DNA of 64,000 bases, from NCBI GenBank assembly GCA_020152595.1, contig JAIGNY010002217.1, positions 766,001 through 830,000 on the forward strand. The letters are read 5' to 3'. Positions within the stretch are counted from its first letter, which is position 1, and each line of letters begins with the position of its first letter. This stretch comes from Chiridota heheva. Its lineage: Eukaryota > Echinodermata > Holothuroidea > Apodida > Chiridotidae. The notes beneath the pieces were generated by a model that did not search any database, was not told the DNA's origin, and was given only the letters and a program-made list of their open reading frames with translations. Shown here one piece after another: positions 1 through 27,089 of this stretch. The position numbers were made by a program, and so were the translations under genes.

Positions 1-21
1 TAGCTACCCTCTCTATTCATC

Positions 22-360
22 TTAAAGGATTATTTCAGTGGTCAAGTTAATTCACCTTATATGAAAGAGGACTAAGAAAAAAAAAAAAAATGGTGATGGA
101 AGCATTCCAAAATATTAATCTATTTAGAAGAAATTTAGGTCAAACATTTTGTCTCATTTTGTTTAAAACGACTCAAATCTGACTACTACATAGTTGTGAC
201 ATCACATCCTGATATCCTTAGTCTTTATGTATTCTTTCATTTTTTCCCCTATGATTTTGGGAATTAAAACTATTGGATATGCCAGGAAAGTACTTGAAAA
301 GTATTTGGTTAAGAAAAATTATAATTCACCAGCTGAAAAAGTTGAGGGAAAATTGTTATG
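22..360 (+). repeat. Dispersed repeat, one arm of a TIR family (copy 1)
   Basis: Begins with TTAAAGGATTATTTCAGTGG and continues through a 'TATATGAAAGAGGACT' block and a block ending near 'AGTCTTTATGTATTCT'. The same succession recurs at 21371-21690 in the same orientation and at 32190-32433 in inverse orientation. No matching inverted right arm is seen near this copy, so it may be a solo arm. No protein function is claimed. Confidence 0.65.
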
Positions 361-480
361 AAAATAACCTAATTAATATGAACACTACACTCACCACTGA
401 GTGTAGACAATGCTCTTTACATATATGATCATTTGTGTAAACAAATTCCCCACACCCACTTTTTACAAGGAGATATCATA

Positions 481-765
481 GATACAAATATTTTCATTGT
501 TATGCAAATAAGCTAATTAGTATGCACACACAACCCTATTATGCTCACTTGAACAGTACCCCTATGCCAAGTTACATGAATGTACACCATTCATAACTTT
601 AGTTATGAAAACTACCTCCTGACAAATATTTTCATTGTTATGCAAATAAGCTAATTAGTATGCACACACAACCATCCAATCATGCTCAATTGATCAGTAC
701 CCATGTCCTCTACCCCTATGCCACATCAAATGAATGTGCATCATTCATAACTTAAGTTATGTAAA
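481..765. repeat. Two-copy tandem duplication of about 140 bp
   Basis: Copy 1 spans about 481-620 and copy 2 about 621-765. Both begin with 'ACAAATATTTTCATTG' and contain the octamer ATGCAAAT (502-509 and 640-647), followed by a TAATTAG core. The copies differ by substitutions and a small insertion. Confidence 0.8.
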
Positions 766-3700
766 CTTTTAAGCAAAACTTTAATCGGATGCCGATGCCA
801 ACGCCGAAGTGTAGTAGAAATAGCTCTACTATTCTTCGAACTGTTGAGCTAAAAACACAAGGCTTTGCATAATAAAATACCGGGGTAACCATGTAATACA
901 TCACAAATTTGCATACAGTTTTCAAGATTGCAAAGCACTGCATATTGTGTACATCTGCTTAAAAATCATGCAGATATGTCCACTTTCCTATGAAAACACA
1001 TTTTATATACCAGCTGCACTTATGGTTCAGAGATTTATTGGTTCTGTAAACAATTTATACACGAAATATTTATATTTACCGTGCATGAGTGACATCAAAC
1101 GTCAAAGGTGGTCAATTCTTTTTTTACTGAACCGCCGAAAATGGCGGTTGGGGAATAAAGGAGATGTACACCACATGGTAAAATGGTCAAATTTCAATTT
1201 CGATTATATTTTTTGCTACTTTTTACAATATCTCCTGAAGGGAATAAGTTATCAACATATTTTTGCATCCTCTATTATAAAAATCCACATGAAAAATCAT
1301 GGAAATCTTCCTTAAAAGAATATACATCATCATCCACACCTCAGATTTCATATCTTGAGAATTATCGAATACTACCTTAACAGCTGCATAGTCTAGCTGC
1401 ACCACCACCTATCTCTGCTCTGATTTTGCACCACATCTAGTTTAATTGAAACAATTCATTTTTCTAGGAATGCATGAACTTCCAAATAAAATAATATAAC
1501 AAATTCAAATATATACAAAACTTACAAATAGTAGCAAGAGCTACATGTACTATCATATGAAAGGCAGTTTACTTCAACAATGAATTTTTCATACATTATT
1601 GCCAACTTGATTAATATGTGAATAAATTAAGGAAAATGTTGTTAGGAATGAGGAGGGAGCAGGGAGGTATAGTCCCCTAATTAAGCTTTTTTTTTCTGAG
1701 AGGCCCTCCCACTGCCACTTTTTCTTTCCTACCTGCTCCTTTTTCACAAATCATCTACAACCTGTTCAGCATAACATAATAACAGCATTGAGCGTTGCTA
1801 TGCATGCTCTTTACAGTTCTCCAAAAGTTACAAGATGTCGGTGTTTATTATTTTGCCCCATAATTCATGCTGCATGGCCCTCGCAACCTTGTAAATGCCC
1901 CATTCATTAAGAATTTTGGCACTTAGACCCCTCCAACCCAACACCCTCGATTTTTTCAAAATCAGGGGTGATCCACACCATTTAACCCGAGAGACTCTTC
2001 ACAATTAATTGACTAGCAACCAGCTAGTGTTACACCACACAACACAGGGGTAATCTATACCTTCTTAACTGATAACTCTTCATAATCAATTCACAGTTCA
2101 CTTGTTAGCAACCAGCTACTGTTACACTGTATACAATAGGTCATTTATCTGGGGCTCAAGTCACCTAACTGCTGTTTAGTGATGCGAATCAGATTAGTCC
2201 TTGGCTGAGCCTAAGTATAAATATACATTATATGCTTGGGAGGACTTTGTGCAAAACCCATGAATGATTGATGGACCAATTCTCCTGAAAATATTTATTT
2301 CCTCATGTTATAACACTCTTGTCCCATTCTTCCGGTATATTTTAAGGGTTTGAAGAGGGTGGTATTAAAATGATCATTTCAATACCAACTCCTTGTACTC
2401 CCTGCACTTGTGTTTCATTTCGTCCCTATTTTAACATAGTGGGGAATGTGCATAAGTAGTTATTTGTTTTGACACAGTGACGATTGTGCAACTAACAAAG
2501 GTTAATTGCAAATTACTCTAATTAACAAGTATCAGTTTTTTGTGTTTGTGTCATTTTTTTGTATTATTTACAGTTTAAAAAATGTATTACTTATAGGAAA
2601 GGATGAAAATAAATAAATAAATGATAGTAATATGCGTTTAAAGACATTCATCACTACGTCAAATTGGAAAAACGCTATTCCAGTCAACCTTACATTCGCC
2701 ACTATGTAAAAACAGAGAAAATATGTAGCATTAAGTCTAAACCTCGCAATACGTTGTGTCTAAGCCCTGACAAAATCTTAAATCTATCAGGTCTATATTG
2801 CTCACAACAGAAACCACAATCCAGCACAAGCAATTACACCAGAGATTTCTACACACTTCACTTCACTTTCCATAGTCATAATCTGACATTGATAGTAAAC
2901 AAATTTCACTGCAGCTGCACTGACTTTCACACTCAACACAAGGACAAAGTATTCCTCTGTGGTCAATGTGTCTGGCTTGAAGTAATAATTTACAAATAAG
3001 ATGGTATTTAACAGTGAAGGTTTTGTTTGTTTATTGATGAGTGATTTTAAGTGATAATTTTGTTCAACCTTGTAGGCTTTGAGGAATTTTGGACTGAAAA
3101 GCTATTGCAACAGACATTCATCATGGGATATTTTTTCCATGTAACCTGGTGTTTCTTTTCTCATGGGGGACAAATTCTAGTATTCAACCAATCAAACTTT
3201 TTACTGATCTAGAACCAATTGTGCAACAATTCAAGATGAATTTTTTTTGTAATATGACCCTAATTGTAAGAGATTATAAATTGCTAAAATATGTGTATAA
3301 CATACCCCTCCCTCTTGCAATTTACACTTCTAATCTATAAAAAGTGTTTAATGATCAAATTGTGATTGAAATTCTTCCTCTTATTAAATACAACTTCTGA
3401 TACATTCCTTCAAGGCTATTCATACTTCCTATAAAAGAGACATTTTGTATTCAAGTTAAATGATTTTTGCTGCTTTAAATGCAGATAATCTAGAGTTATG
3501 ATTGCTGTTTTATGTTCAACATGTTCTAACTTGAGCTAACAGTTTCATGATTAAAAAAAATGATAATTCTCAGTCTCAGTCCTTGAATATTAAACAGGAC
3601 TTTACTGCAAATGGCAGTTTCATACACATTTAATGAATTTAAATACAAACTTAGATGGCAATTTTAAGATTGACAGCAAATAATTCCTATTCTAAATTAT

Positions 3701-3767
3701 TTTTCTGTTGAAAAATCAAATACATTAGTTGAACCAAAATATGGACTATTGTTCCATTGACTTCCTT
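766..3767. other. Intergenic stretch without a recognisable gene
   Basis: AT-rich sequence with scattered diverged repeats, for example a block near 780-840 with GCCGATGCC/ACGCCGAAG motifs. The open frame at 2664-2999 has no recognisable domain or splice context. I see no gene here. Confidence 0.5.
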
Positions 3768-3768
3768 C

Positions 3769-3860
3769 CGACAACCTGACAACAGCCAATCCTTAAAACA
3801 GCCAACCCTGACAACAGCCAGCCCTAACAACAGCCAACCCTGACAACAGCCAACCCTGAC
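3769..3860. repeat. Minisatellite, 16-bp unit GACAACAGCCAACCCT
   Basis: About six imperfect head-to-tail copies, several with small length changes. Confidence 0.85.
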
Positions 3861-4689
3861 ACCAAGATTATTGCATCAACTGCATGTAAAAGGCAATACA
3901 AAATACAAGCATAATGTATACACCCTTCATTAACTGCTATTAAGTAAATATTCATATCCTTTCTAAATTTTGTAAACAACATGAACAATGCTTAGATAAG
4001 TCTGAACAATTAAAATTAGCAATGCTACTATATCTAGTGAACAGTATTCACGTAATCTATTTTAGGAAATAAATTTCCTACTTGCAAAGAAGTGTTGCAC
4101 AATGAAAAAGCGCCCTTTTCTCAAGATGAGCTCAGAACTGTTTGTCCCTTTCTGCAGGATAAAGGTCTTCAATGGCGGAATTCTGAAAGTAATGGAAGTA
4201 GCTTCAAAGATATGGACATGTAGCATTTTTTATATTGTTTAAAAGAGTATTAAAATCTGAGCAGATCAGTTTGTGCTTTTTGAACATACTTTTAGTCTTT
4301 GAGCTATGGCTAATAAAAGTGTTTATTAATTCATGCAAAATAAATGGGGAGGAAGGAGGGGGGGTAGCAGCTTAAAATCTTTATGTTATTCTCTAAATTC
4401 CTTTCCTAAACCTTAGTCACTGAAAACAATGGGCTAGAATTTTAAAGGGCATGCATGGCATAGAAAAAAAAAATTAGGGTCAGAATTTGCTGAACTAATT
4501 CAAAGAATTATAATAGCCATTCCAAAATTAAAGAATTTACTGTAGTACATCAACAAATCTGCATAAAATATGCAAATTGATGCCAAAGATGTAAAGGCGC
4601 TGTAAAAAGGTCAATGTTTAACTGATTTTGATTCAACCTTTAACTACTATGATGGTTATTAAAGCAATGGTTATTAGCTGCTTTTACCT

Positions 4690-5835
4690 CTACACATACA
4701 TATACCTTTAAGCTGGCAATTAGCTTGTAAATTTAGCTCAAATATACATGTAGCTTTAAGCAGCAATAGCTTGGATTTACCTCTACTAGCAATATACCCA
4801 GTCATAAGAACATTGTATTTTATGCATACCAACTCAGTGATTAATGTATCCTCGTGTTTTACCATTATAAAGGAAATGAAAGTGGCTATATGCTTGGTGT
4901 AAGCTTGTATAAGCTCAACAATAGCTTGAATTTACCTCTACTAGCAATATACCCTGTCATAAGAGCTTTGTGTTTCATACATACCAACTCAGTAATTAAT
5001 GTATTCTCTGGTTTTACCATTATAAAAGAAATAGAAGCTTTATGCTTGGTGTTAGCTTGTATAAAATCAACGGTAGCTTGAATTTACCTCTACTAGCAAT
5101 ATACCCTGTCATAAGAACTTTGTGTTTCATGCATACGAACTCAGTAATTAATTTATCCTCATGTTTCACCATTATAAAAGAAATAGAAGTAGCTGTATAT
5201 TTGGTATTAGCTTGTATAAGCTCAACAATAGCTTGAATTTACCTCTACTAGCAATATACCCTGTCATAAGAGCTTTGTGTTTCATGCATACCAACTCAGT
5301 AAATAATTTATCCTCATGTTTCACCATTATAAAAGAAATATAAGTAGCTGTATGTTTGGTGTTAGCTTGTATAAGCTCAACAATAGCTTGAATTTACCTC
5401 CACTAGCAATATACCCTATTATCAGAGGTTTGTGTTTCATGAACATTAAACTCGGTAATTAATTTATCCTCTTGTGTCTAATCAATTAATTTATGTTTGG
5501 TGTTAGCTTGTATGTCTGACCATTAAAAAGAGCTTTGGAACATTAAATAATTAATTTATCCTCTTGTGTCTGACTATTGAAAAAGAAATAAAAATGGCTT
5601 CATGCTTGCTGTTACCTTGTATAAGCTCAACAACAGCCTGAATATACCTCTACTAGCAAAATACAGTACCCTATCATAAGAGCTTTGTGTTTCATGCATT
5701 CTCTAAATACTTTGTCCTTTTGTGTCTGACCATTATAAAAGAAATGGAAGTAGCTTTAAGCTCAGTGTTAACTTGTGCAAGCTCAAAAATATCTTGAATT
5801 TACCTCTACTAGCAATATACCCTGATGTTAGTGTC
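4690..5835. repeat. Satellite array, about 155-bp unit, seven copies
   Basis: The block ACCTCTACTAGCAATATACC recurs near 4779, 4934, 5086, 5241, 5396, 5646 and 5802, giving a period close to 155 bp with one degenerate interval of about 250 bp. Each unit also holds a 'TTGTGTTTCATGCATACC' segment and an 'ACCATTATAAAAGAAAT' segment. Short open frames in adjacent units are alike only because the DNA is repeated. Confidence 0.85.
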
Positions 5836-6850
5836 ACAAACCAGCTTGCTTCTCTGTCATGAGCTCATAATGCTTCCAATTTGGGAGCTTTTTCAGATGA
5901 TAAATTACTGCAAGGACAAGGTGAGCTTTAATTATATGGACAGGTAGCAAAACCTGAGCTCCATTAGAAGAAAAACACTCTAAACCTTGCAAATGGCAAA
6001 TCTTTCATCAAAATCAATTAAAACCTGCGCATGCTACACCATTTTGAACTTTTAGCCCTTACTGTAATAAACCATGCACATTTTATGCACCTTTGTGACA
6101 TCAGAAGAGGAAAATGTAATAACTTCCTTATATTAACTAATTGTTGACAATAATCTAGAGGTTTTAGACCTCCTTGATACCCTTAAACAAAATTTAAGGG
6201 GAAAAATGTCTGACCATGACCCGTGCATTAAATCCCCATAATGCAATATCATGATTATCTGCTTTGCTCCATTTTTACAGCAGTGATTCTTTTAATAAAG
6301 TGAAAAATATATCTTAACTTTTCGCATTTTTCATTCTTGTTAGGTTTTTAAAATATTTTTTAATGTATTTTAAACAATCTAACACAGAAATTTTATAAAA
6401 AGATTTATGTTTTGGCACCACGATTGAAATGTTCCTGAAATTTTGTTTCACAACTTTTTCTTTTGATATGCAGCTTACAGTGATAGCGACATACCACAAC
6501 ATTACGCCCAACCCTCGCTACAAGTTTATTTGCAGTCTTTTCACCCACAAGAACCTCCATTTCTGTGGGTATGACTTTTAGACTGCTTGAAGCAATTAAG
6601 AAACCCACCACAGATAGTTCAGTGATTTTATGCATCAAGAATTACACTCCCAATCATCTATATGTACACAATGTATTTGTGGATTTGGTTACTGCAGGGC
6701 CAAGTCATGCGTGTAATGTGTGACTGAGGATTCATTTGGACTTTTAAAAGGATGTTTTTATCAGTGAGTTATAAACATGCTGGTGAGTTTGGATTCTTTA
6801 GACTAAAAATTTATAGCCAGAGTTATTCATCTTAAATATGTTGTTAGGAT
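5836..6850. other. Downstream region of gene A, no gene recognised
   Basis: AT-rich sequence with no Ig exon or repeat array. A minus-strand AATAAA (plus TTTATT, 6525-6530) could serve as a polyadenylation signal for gene A if its 3'UTR is long. Confidence 0.35.
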
Positions 6851-6861
6851 ATTTTTTGTAT

Positions 6862-7032
6862 ATCCTGGAACAACCAATATCACAATAACCAGAATATCAT
6901 AACAGCACTACCTTGCATTAATATTAAACATACACAATGCACTTACTGGAAGAAAATGGCTGTAATTATCTGTATTCCAAATGTAAGCATTATCAAGTCA
7001 AAAATACCAACCACTTCATCTACTCCAGTTTT
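6862..7032. repeat. Duplicated segment, copy 1 (partner 7549-7720)
   Basis: About 170 bp nearly identical to 7549-7720, about 688 bp away in direct orientation. Both copies share 'CCTGGAACAACCAATATCAC', and on the minus strand a conserved reading of about 25 codons (core DLIMLTFGIQIITAIFFQ then TAA) between AG and GTAAGT signals. See copy 2 for its relation to gene A. Confidence 0.85.
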
Positions 7033-7218
7033 TTTTAATAGCTAATAAAGCTCCCAAATTTGGTGAATTTTGAAAAATTTAAAACAAATGAGCAATTCTT
7101 GCCTCTACTAGTCAATATACCTTTATGTTTGCTGTTAGCTTGTACAATGACATGTAGCTTCAGAGAACTTTTGAATGAAAAATAAATAAAGATGGCATTT
7201 ACCTGTGCCTGCATGCCT

Positions 7219-22218
<15,000 letters not shown>

Positions 22219-22762
22219 TTTCTCCCATGGGTCACAAAATAATGCAACCTAGGAAATGCTAGCTAGCACAGCACCATCTCTGAAAAACACACAAAGAAAG
22301 AAAAATATTAATAATTAATTTCAATTCCTGATGGCTCACCTAAAGTGGTTTAACAACCACATTATATTTCGCAAAATGTGTTCCTTGCAATACAAGTTTA
22401 TTCCTTCATTAAAATAACTGTGCATTTTTTGAAGGTGTTATCAACTTATCAATTTAAATCATTGTGCCTGAAAATGCTTTTGTTCAGTTTTTTGCTTTAA
22501 GAATGAAATTTTAGTTCCAGAATAAAAAAATAAAATAATGAAAAACAACAATCTAAGAAATGCATAGTAAACATTCTGTACTTCATTGAACTTTATAAGC
22601 TGTAGCAATTTACCATTAGTTTGATTTAACTTCATTTTGATATAAAAAACTACTAGAATTTCATTTTTGGTTCCGATCATTCCAAAGCACAAAAGCCTAA
22701 ACTGTTAATTGATGGGGGCATTAAAAACACAATCATTCAATCTGTTCCAAGTATTAATAATC

Positions 22763-22917
22763 AGGCAAAAGTAGATTGTTGCTGTGTTGTCCTGCATCTA
22801 CAGAGTAGCTCTAAAAGGCAAAAGTAGATTGTTGCCGTATTGTCCTGCATCTACAGTGTATCTCTGAAAGGCAAAAGTAGATTGTTGCTGTGTTGTCCTG
22901 CATCTACAGTGTAGTTT
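22763..22917. repeat. Tandem repeat, 53-bp unit, three copies
   Basis: AGGCAAAAGTAGATTGTTGC starts units at 22763, 22816 and 22869. The copies are over 90 percent alike. It abuts the 3' end of the LINE fragment that follows. Confidence 0.9.
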
Positions 22918-23280
22918 TTTTTAGTTTCCAAGTGTGACCTCTTGTCCTGGAATTTTTATCTTTACTCAAAATCAATGTCTTCCAAATTTTATACACTTGT
23001 ATCATATCATTTCTGATGTATCTATACTGAAGTGAAGGTATACCAATAATTCATTTTTCTCAACAGTCACATTACTGAAGATCTTGAATAGAAAGAACCA
23101 ACTTAGTTGCTCTTTTCTGTACTTTTTCCATTTTCCTGGCATCTTGTTTAGTATACGGATTCCAAACTGGCGTGCAATATTCTACAACTGATCTCACTAC
23201 AGCTTTGTAAATAACTCGGAACTTATCCACATCCACACATTGAAAAGATTTCCTGAATATTAGTACCATCTTATTAGTGG
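22918..23280 (-). pseudogene. LINE reverse-transcriptase C-terminal fragment
   Basis: The minus-strand reading includes YKAVVRSVVEYCTPVWNP, ARKMEKVQKRATKLV and, after a frame change, PSLQYRYIRNDMIQVYKI and TRGHTWKLKK. This is the typical thumb/C-terminal pattern of non-LTR reverse transcriptases. It lacks the catalytic region and is truncated at its 5' end, so it is dead. Confidence 0.75.
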
Positions 23281-23825
23281 TTTTGTCACTGTTTATAGAC
23301 TCACATCAGGAGCAAGCCTGCATCAAGGGCCTAGCCAGGAGGTAAACCTTACTTAATACAGAAGAGGATAATGACCCAACTGTCTTTACGTGTGTTCTTC
23401 TGACAGCAAGTGAGCAACGCAGAGTTGGCTGATAACCTGTTGGTGAATACCCAGTAAATGGTGCAAAATCGTCACATTCTCGAGGTCGGACATCCGGGAA
23501 TGTTGTGGTGAACGGCGACGTAACAATGCTTTTTTGATGATTTCAAACTTCAGTCAAGGGGGAAAACTAACAGTCAGTTATCATTGCAGTTAATGGGAGA
23601 AAACCCTATTTTTTTCATTTTTCAACAAATACTGGACAGAATTTATTTCTCTTCAAATATGTTGTGTATTAACAATATTATAATACTTTCCAACATATAC
23701 TGTATGAAATTATGAGTAGGAGCCTACCATTAATTTTCACACTGGTTGAGGCTACACAAAGTATTGACTGTAATGATAAAGTTTCCCCTCCAACTTGGCA
23801 AAACCATACTGAGCTCTTACCAAGT

Positions 23826-23926
23826 TAACCATTACTCTACCACCCGGCGTCGCCGTTTTGGGTGCCTCATCTTTGATTCCACCTCCCAGACGCATTTAAA
23901 AAAAAGTGCTGGTAGAGTAAAGGTTA
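23826..23926. mobile_element. Short MITE-like element, copy 1
   Basis: Terminal inverted repeats TAACCATTACTCTACCA and TAACCTTTACTCTACCA enclose a core with 'TTTGGGTGCCTCATCTTTGA' and an A-run. About 101 bp, non-coding. Copy 2 is at 24361-24486. Confidence 0.75.
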
Positions 23927-23943
23927 TGCACTTGTCAGTTGTA

Positions 23944-24234
23944 TGACTCACTCCTACTACCCCCAGCAATGTCAGTAAAAGGTGAGTCATTGACCTACGA
24001 AATAGTGACTCACATGTGCATCATTGTACCAAATTGTCAGTCACCAGAGTGACTCTGGGGTGGGTCAATTTACTGCAGACCCATTGACTTTGTACAGAGG
24101 GGACTGATTTGGGGAAAGTAATTTCACAAAAAATGTCAGTCACCCATGTGACCCAGGGGCGTGTCAATGTACATGTTTTGTCCACCCACTTTGGTGCAAT
24201 GACTCAACTTGTCTGGGGGTGTAGGGGTGAGTCA
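23944..24234. promoter_or_regulatory. Cluster of five perfect AP-1-type sites
   Basis: TGACTCA or TGAGTCA occurs at 23944-23950, 23983-23989, 24006-24012, 24200-24206 and 24228-24234. The intervening sequence also has diverged GTCAGTCACC blocks, so the cluster could come from a decayed tandem repeat. Function is not shown. Confidence 0.35.
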
Positions 24235-24360
24235 CACAATTGACAAGGGCATTAATCAACCCGCGATAAGTTAGCCAACTCAAAAATATATGCAGCATGA
24301 AGGGACAAGCACAACTTTCCTGCTCGGAAGACATAGGACCCTTCAATAATCAGCCTGTGC

Positions 24361-24486
24361 TTAATCCTTACTCTCAGCTCTACCACGTGGAAATATCAGA
24401 TATATTATCGCCATTTTGGGTGCCTCGTCTTTGACTCCGCTTCCCAGGCGCATTTTTAAAAAAGGGCTGGTAGAGTAAGGGTTAAT
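24361..24486. mobile_element. Short MITE-like element, copy 2
   Basis: Shares the core 'TTTGGGTGCCTCGTCTTTGA' with copy 1 and ends CTGGTAGAGTAAGGGTTAAT. The left end TTAATCCTTACTCT is the partial inverse, with a small insertion. Confidence 0.7.
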
Positions 24487-24566
24487 CATCCGCTTAAACA
24501 CAATTCACACAGTGGGAATGTTTAGTAGAAGATATTGGGGCAAGAAGAGTGGGAGATGGATGAATT

Positions 24567-24962
24567 CATAGGTGTTCCTAGCATTATGGCAACCTATATA
24601 CTTAATACATAGGCCTATATATAAAAAAAGGTAGATCACTTTATGACGTCATCGCAACGATTCTTCAGTTTGCAGAAAATTGTTGGGCTTTTACACTGTC
24701 ATGACTGTAATGTCGGTATAAATTCTGTCGTTTGTACACCCATCAGAAAAAAAGAACAAATACTGTGGCTTATAAACAAAAAGGAAGTCTCCTGCAATTG
24801 TGAGTTGAGTCAAAAAATGTAATTAAAATTCGCGAGTGGTCAAAAAAAAGGAATTTTCATATACGGTTTGAAAGTCGTGTTAGAAAGTGACCTAGGCCTA
24901 ACTTTTGTTTTATATATGTATTAAGGGCCTAGGTTGCCATAACGCTAGCAGGAACACCTGTG
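24567..24962. mobile_element. Non-autonomous hAT-like element, 396 bp
   Basis: The inverted ends CATAGGTGTTCC and CACAGGTGTTCC extend inward through TTATGGCAACCTA on both sides. The flanking octamers GATGAATT (24559-24566) and GATCAATT (24963-24970) match at 7 of 8 bases, the target-site length of hAT transposons. No transposase inside. Confidence 0.75.
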
Positions 24963-24970
24963 GATCAATT

Positions 24971-27085
24971 AGTGATAGGCCTGGGCTATAGCTTAAGACG
25001 GGACTTCAAGTAAATGCTTCAGAGCAAGATTAAAAACAAAAAGTGAGTGGAAGGTGGAAAAAACAGTGCTGGTACTGTAGCCTGTGTGGGTTACTAACTA
25101 TACATCCCTCAGTACGGGTTGACAATTGTATTGCCGTACGAGGCCATCACTAAATGGCAGTCATACAACCACGGCTGGCATCAGTCCGACGGTAAAACTA
25201 AAACTTGTAGGCTATAACTTTGGAGAAGGTCTAGGGCCTACAAGTCTTAGGCTACAGACTGTAGTGTACCACTGCCAGTACCCTACCACCTGCAGCAAAA
25301 ACTTATGTCGATTCCGACCACGAGAATAAACCCCCAACAAACATAGAGTCGACGGCGTCTCCAGAAAAGAAAAATGGTATAGCATAGGCCTACTTGCCGA
25401 GGTATTCTATAGCTACTCCAAAAATCTTGCAATTTGCAGTTGAAGTTGAACAGTATTTCCGTATCACAAAACAGGAAATTAATAGTAACTACTGTTGATC
25501 ATTCGCCCTAGGTTATAGTGTGTACGTAGTATAGGCCTTAGGCTGGGCCCCCAGACTGTGATCAGTTGTGGGTGTACAGCATTAATATGAACTAAGACAG
25601 GAAGTTGTCATTTTGGATATCATCGTTTTAAAAAAATGTTTCAGTGAATTTACGATAAAGGCAGGAAGGGCTATAATTCCTATCCGGAAAGTGGAAGGAA
25701 AGAGAGAGGAGCGGTAGGGGGTGGGGAGAGGGGGGTGGGGGGGAGGGGGCATCTTATTTATACTTTAGGCACTGTTTCAGTGCAGCTGTACCATGTACCA
25801 CTGTATTTCACAGTTTATGTCCAAATTAGTGTCCTTAGAAGAAACAGAATAATTGCATGGCCTCTAATCTAACAAGTGTGAGGGGACAAGAGACAAATTT
25901 TTCCCAGATGTACTGATTTTCAAAAATTTACCATATCAGAATCTTGCGCCATTAGCTTATCAATTACAATGCAGTTCATCGTAGGAAAGCTGCTTTGAAA
26001 ATCAGAGTACGCCGTGTTGGCAAGACGATAGCAAAAAATTTGTTGTCTAAATCGAACTGGCTAATTCGGTACACAAGAGAGTAATTTTTCGCTTTCTTAT
26101 GGTGCACATTCAATCATCTTCATTATACTTCACCAAATGTATTTTTTTTTTAATTGAAACTGAAACCAAAGTTCAGTGACTTTGTTGATCTTTGTCGAGT
26201 CATAGCTCAGGTGAACTACTAAACTTGTAAAAGTTCACCGATAAATATGTATTGCAGTACGTATGTCAAAATCATTCTGATGGACAATGTTTGTAATATG
26301 TTAATTTGCCAACAAAAAAAAGGTTCTTCTAAGCTCTTTAAGACCTTATGATTATTCAAAATAATCTACATTTCAATCATTCAGCAGAGTTGTAAACGTG
26401 TTGTGTGCACGCGATTCCCTGTTATGTGGATGATGTGCGCTGTACTGAATGTGCGCTGTACTAGACAAATGATAGAGAGGAGGAAGGTTGATGGGGGCAA
26501 GGGGGGGGGGGAACAAAAACATGAGTTTTAGGCGCTAATCTAAGATTTTATTTGGTTCTAATGATTAAAATCGTAGCGCTTCCAGAGCGTTGCTCCTGGG
26601 CCCCAATTAGGTATTTTGAATTTTTACTTGGTTTATAATCAACATATTTTCTTAAGTTTTTTGAATTTCGTCTAAATTTGATAGTCTATTTAGCTAAAAA
26701 TTAAATCTTTGTAAATTTCGACCGACTAAGCTTTCATTTGGCTTTCAAAAGAATACAGTCGTAGCGCCATGTTCTGGCCCGGTACGAATATTGAAAACTC
26801 AATTTAAATTCTTTGAATTTTATGCCCACCCATCCCTTATGCTCCATACTCAACACTACCCATATCTTTTTTCATTTCATTGCTGATTCAATGGTTTCCC
26901 TTATTTGGACATTTCCAAATAATAATCTACCATTTTGCGATTACTGAGCGCGAAATTTCAGCATTTTGTTGGTTCCATTTCCGCAATTCCGAAAACTGAA
27001 TTTTCAATTAAGATTTCCAGGGATGTTAGTGTGTGTGTTTGTGTGTGTGTGTCGGGGAGGGGGGAGGGGCACTATGATACTAAAG
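24971..27085. other. Intergenic, no gene recognised
   Basis: Includes many 'TAGGCCTA' hexamer-type motifs (24960-25550), G-rich tracts at 25700-25750 and 26495-26512, and two diverged copies of a block containing 'CGTAGCGC' near 26572 and 26762. Only chance open frames. Confidence 0.4.
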
Positions 27086-27089
27086 TATG

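Noticed and set aside
2664..2999. 111-codon plus-strand frame with several Cys and His
   Set aside because: No recognisable domain, no splice context and no similarity within the window.
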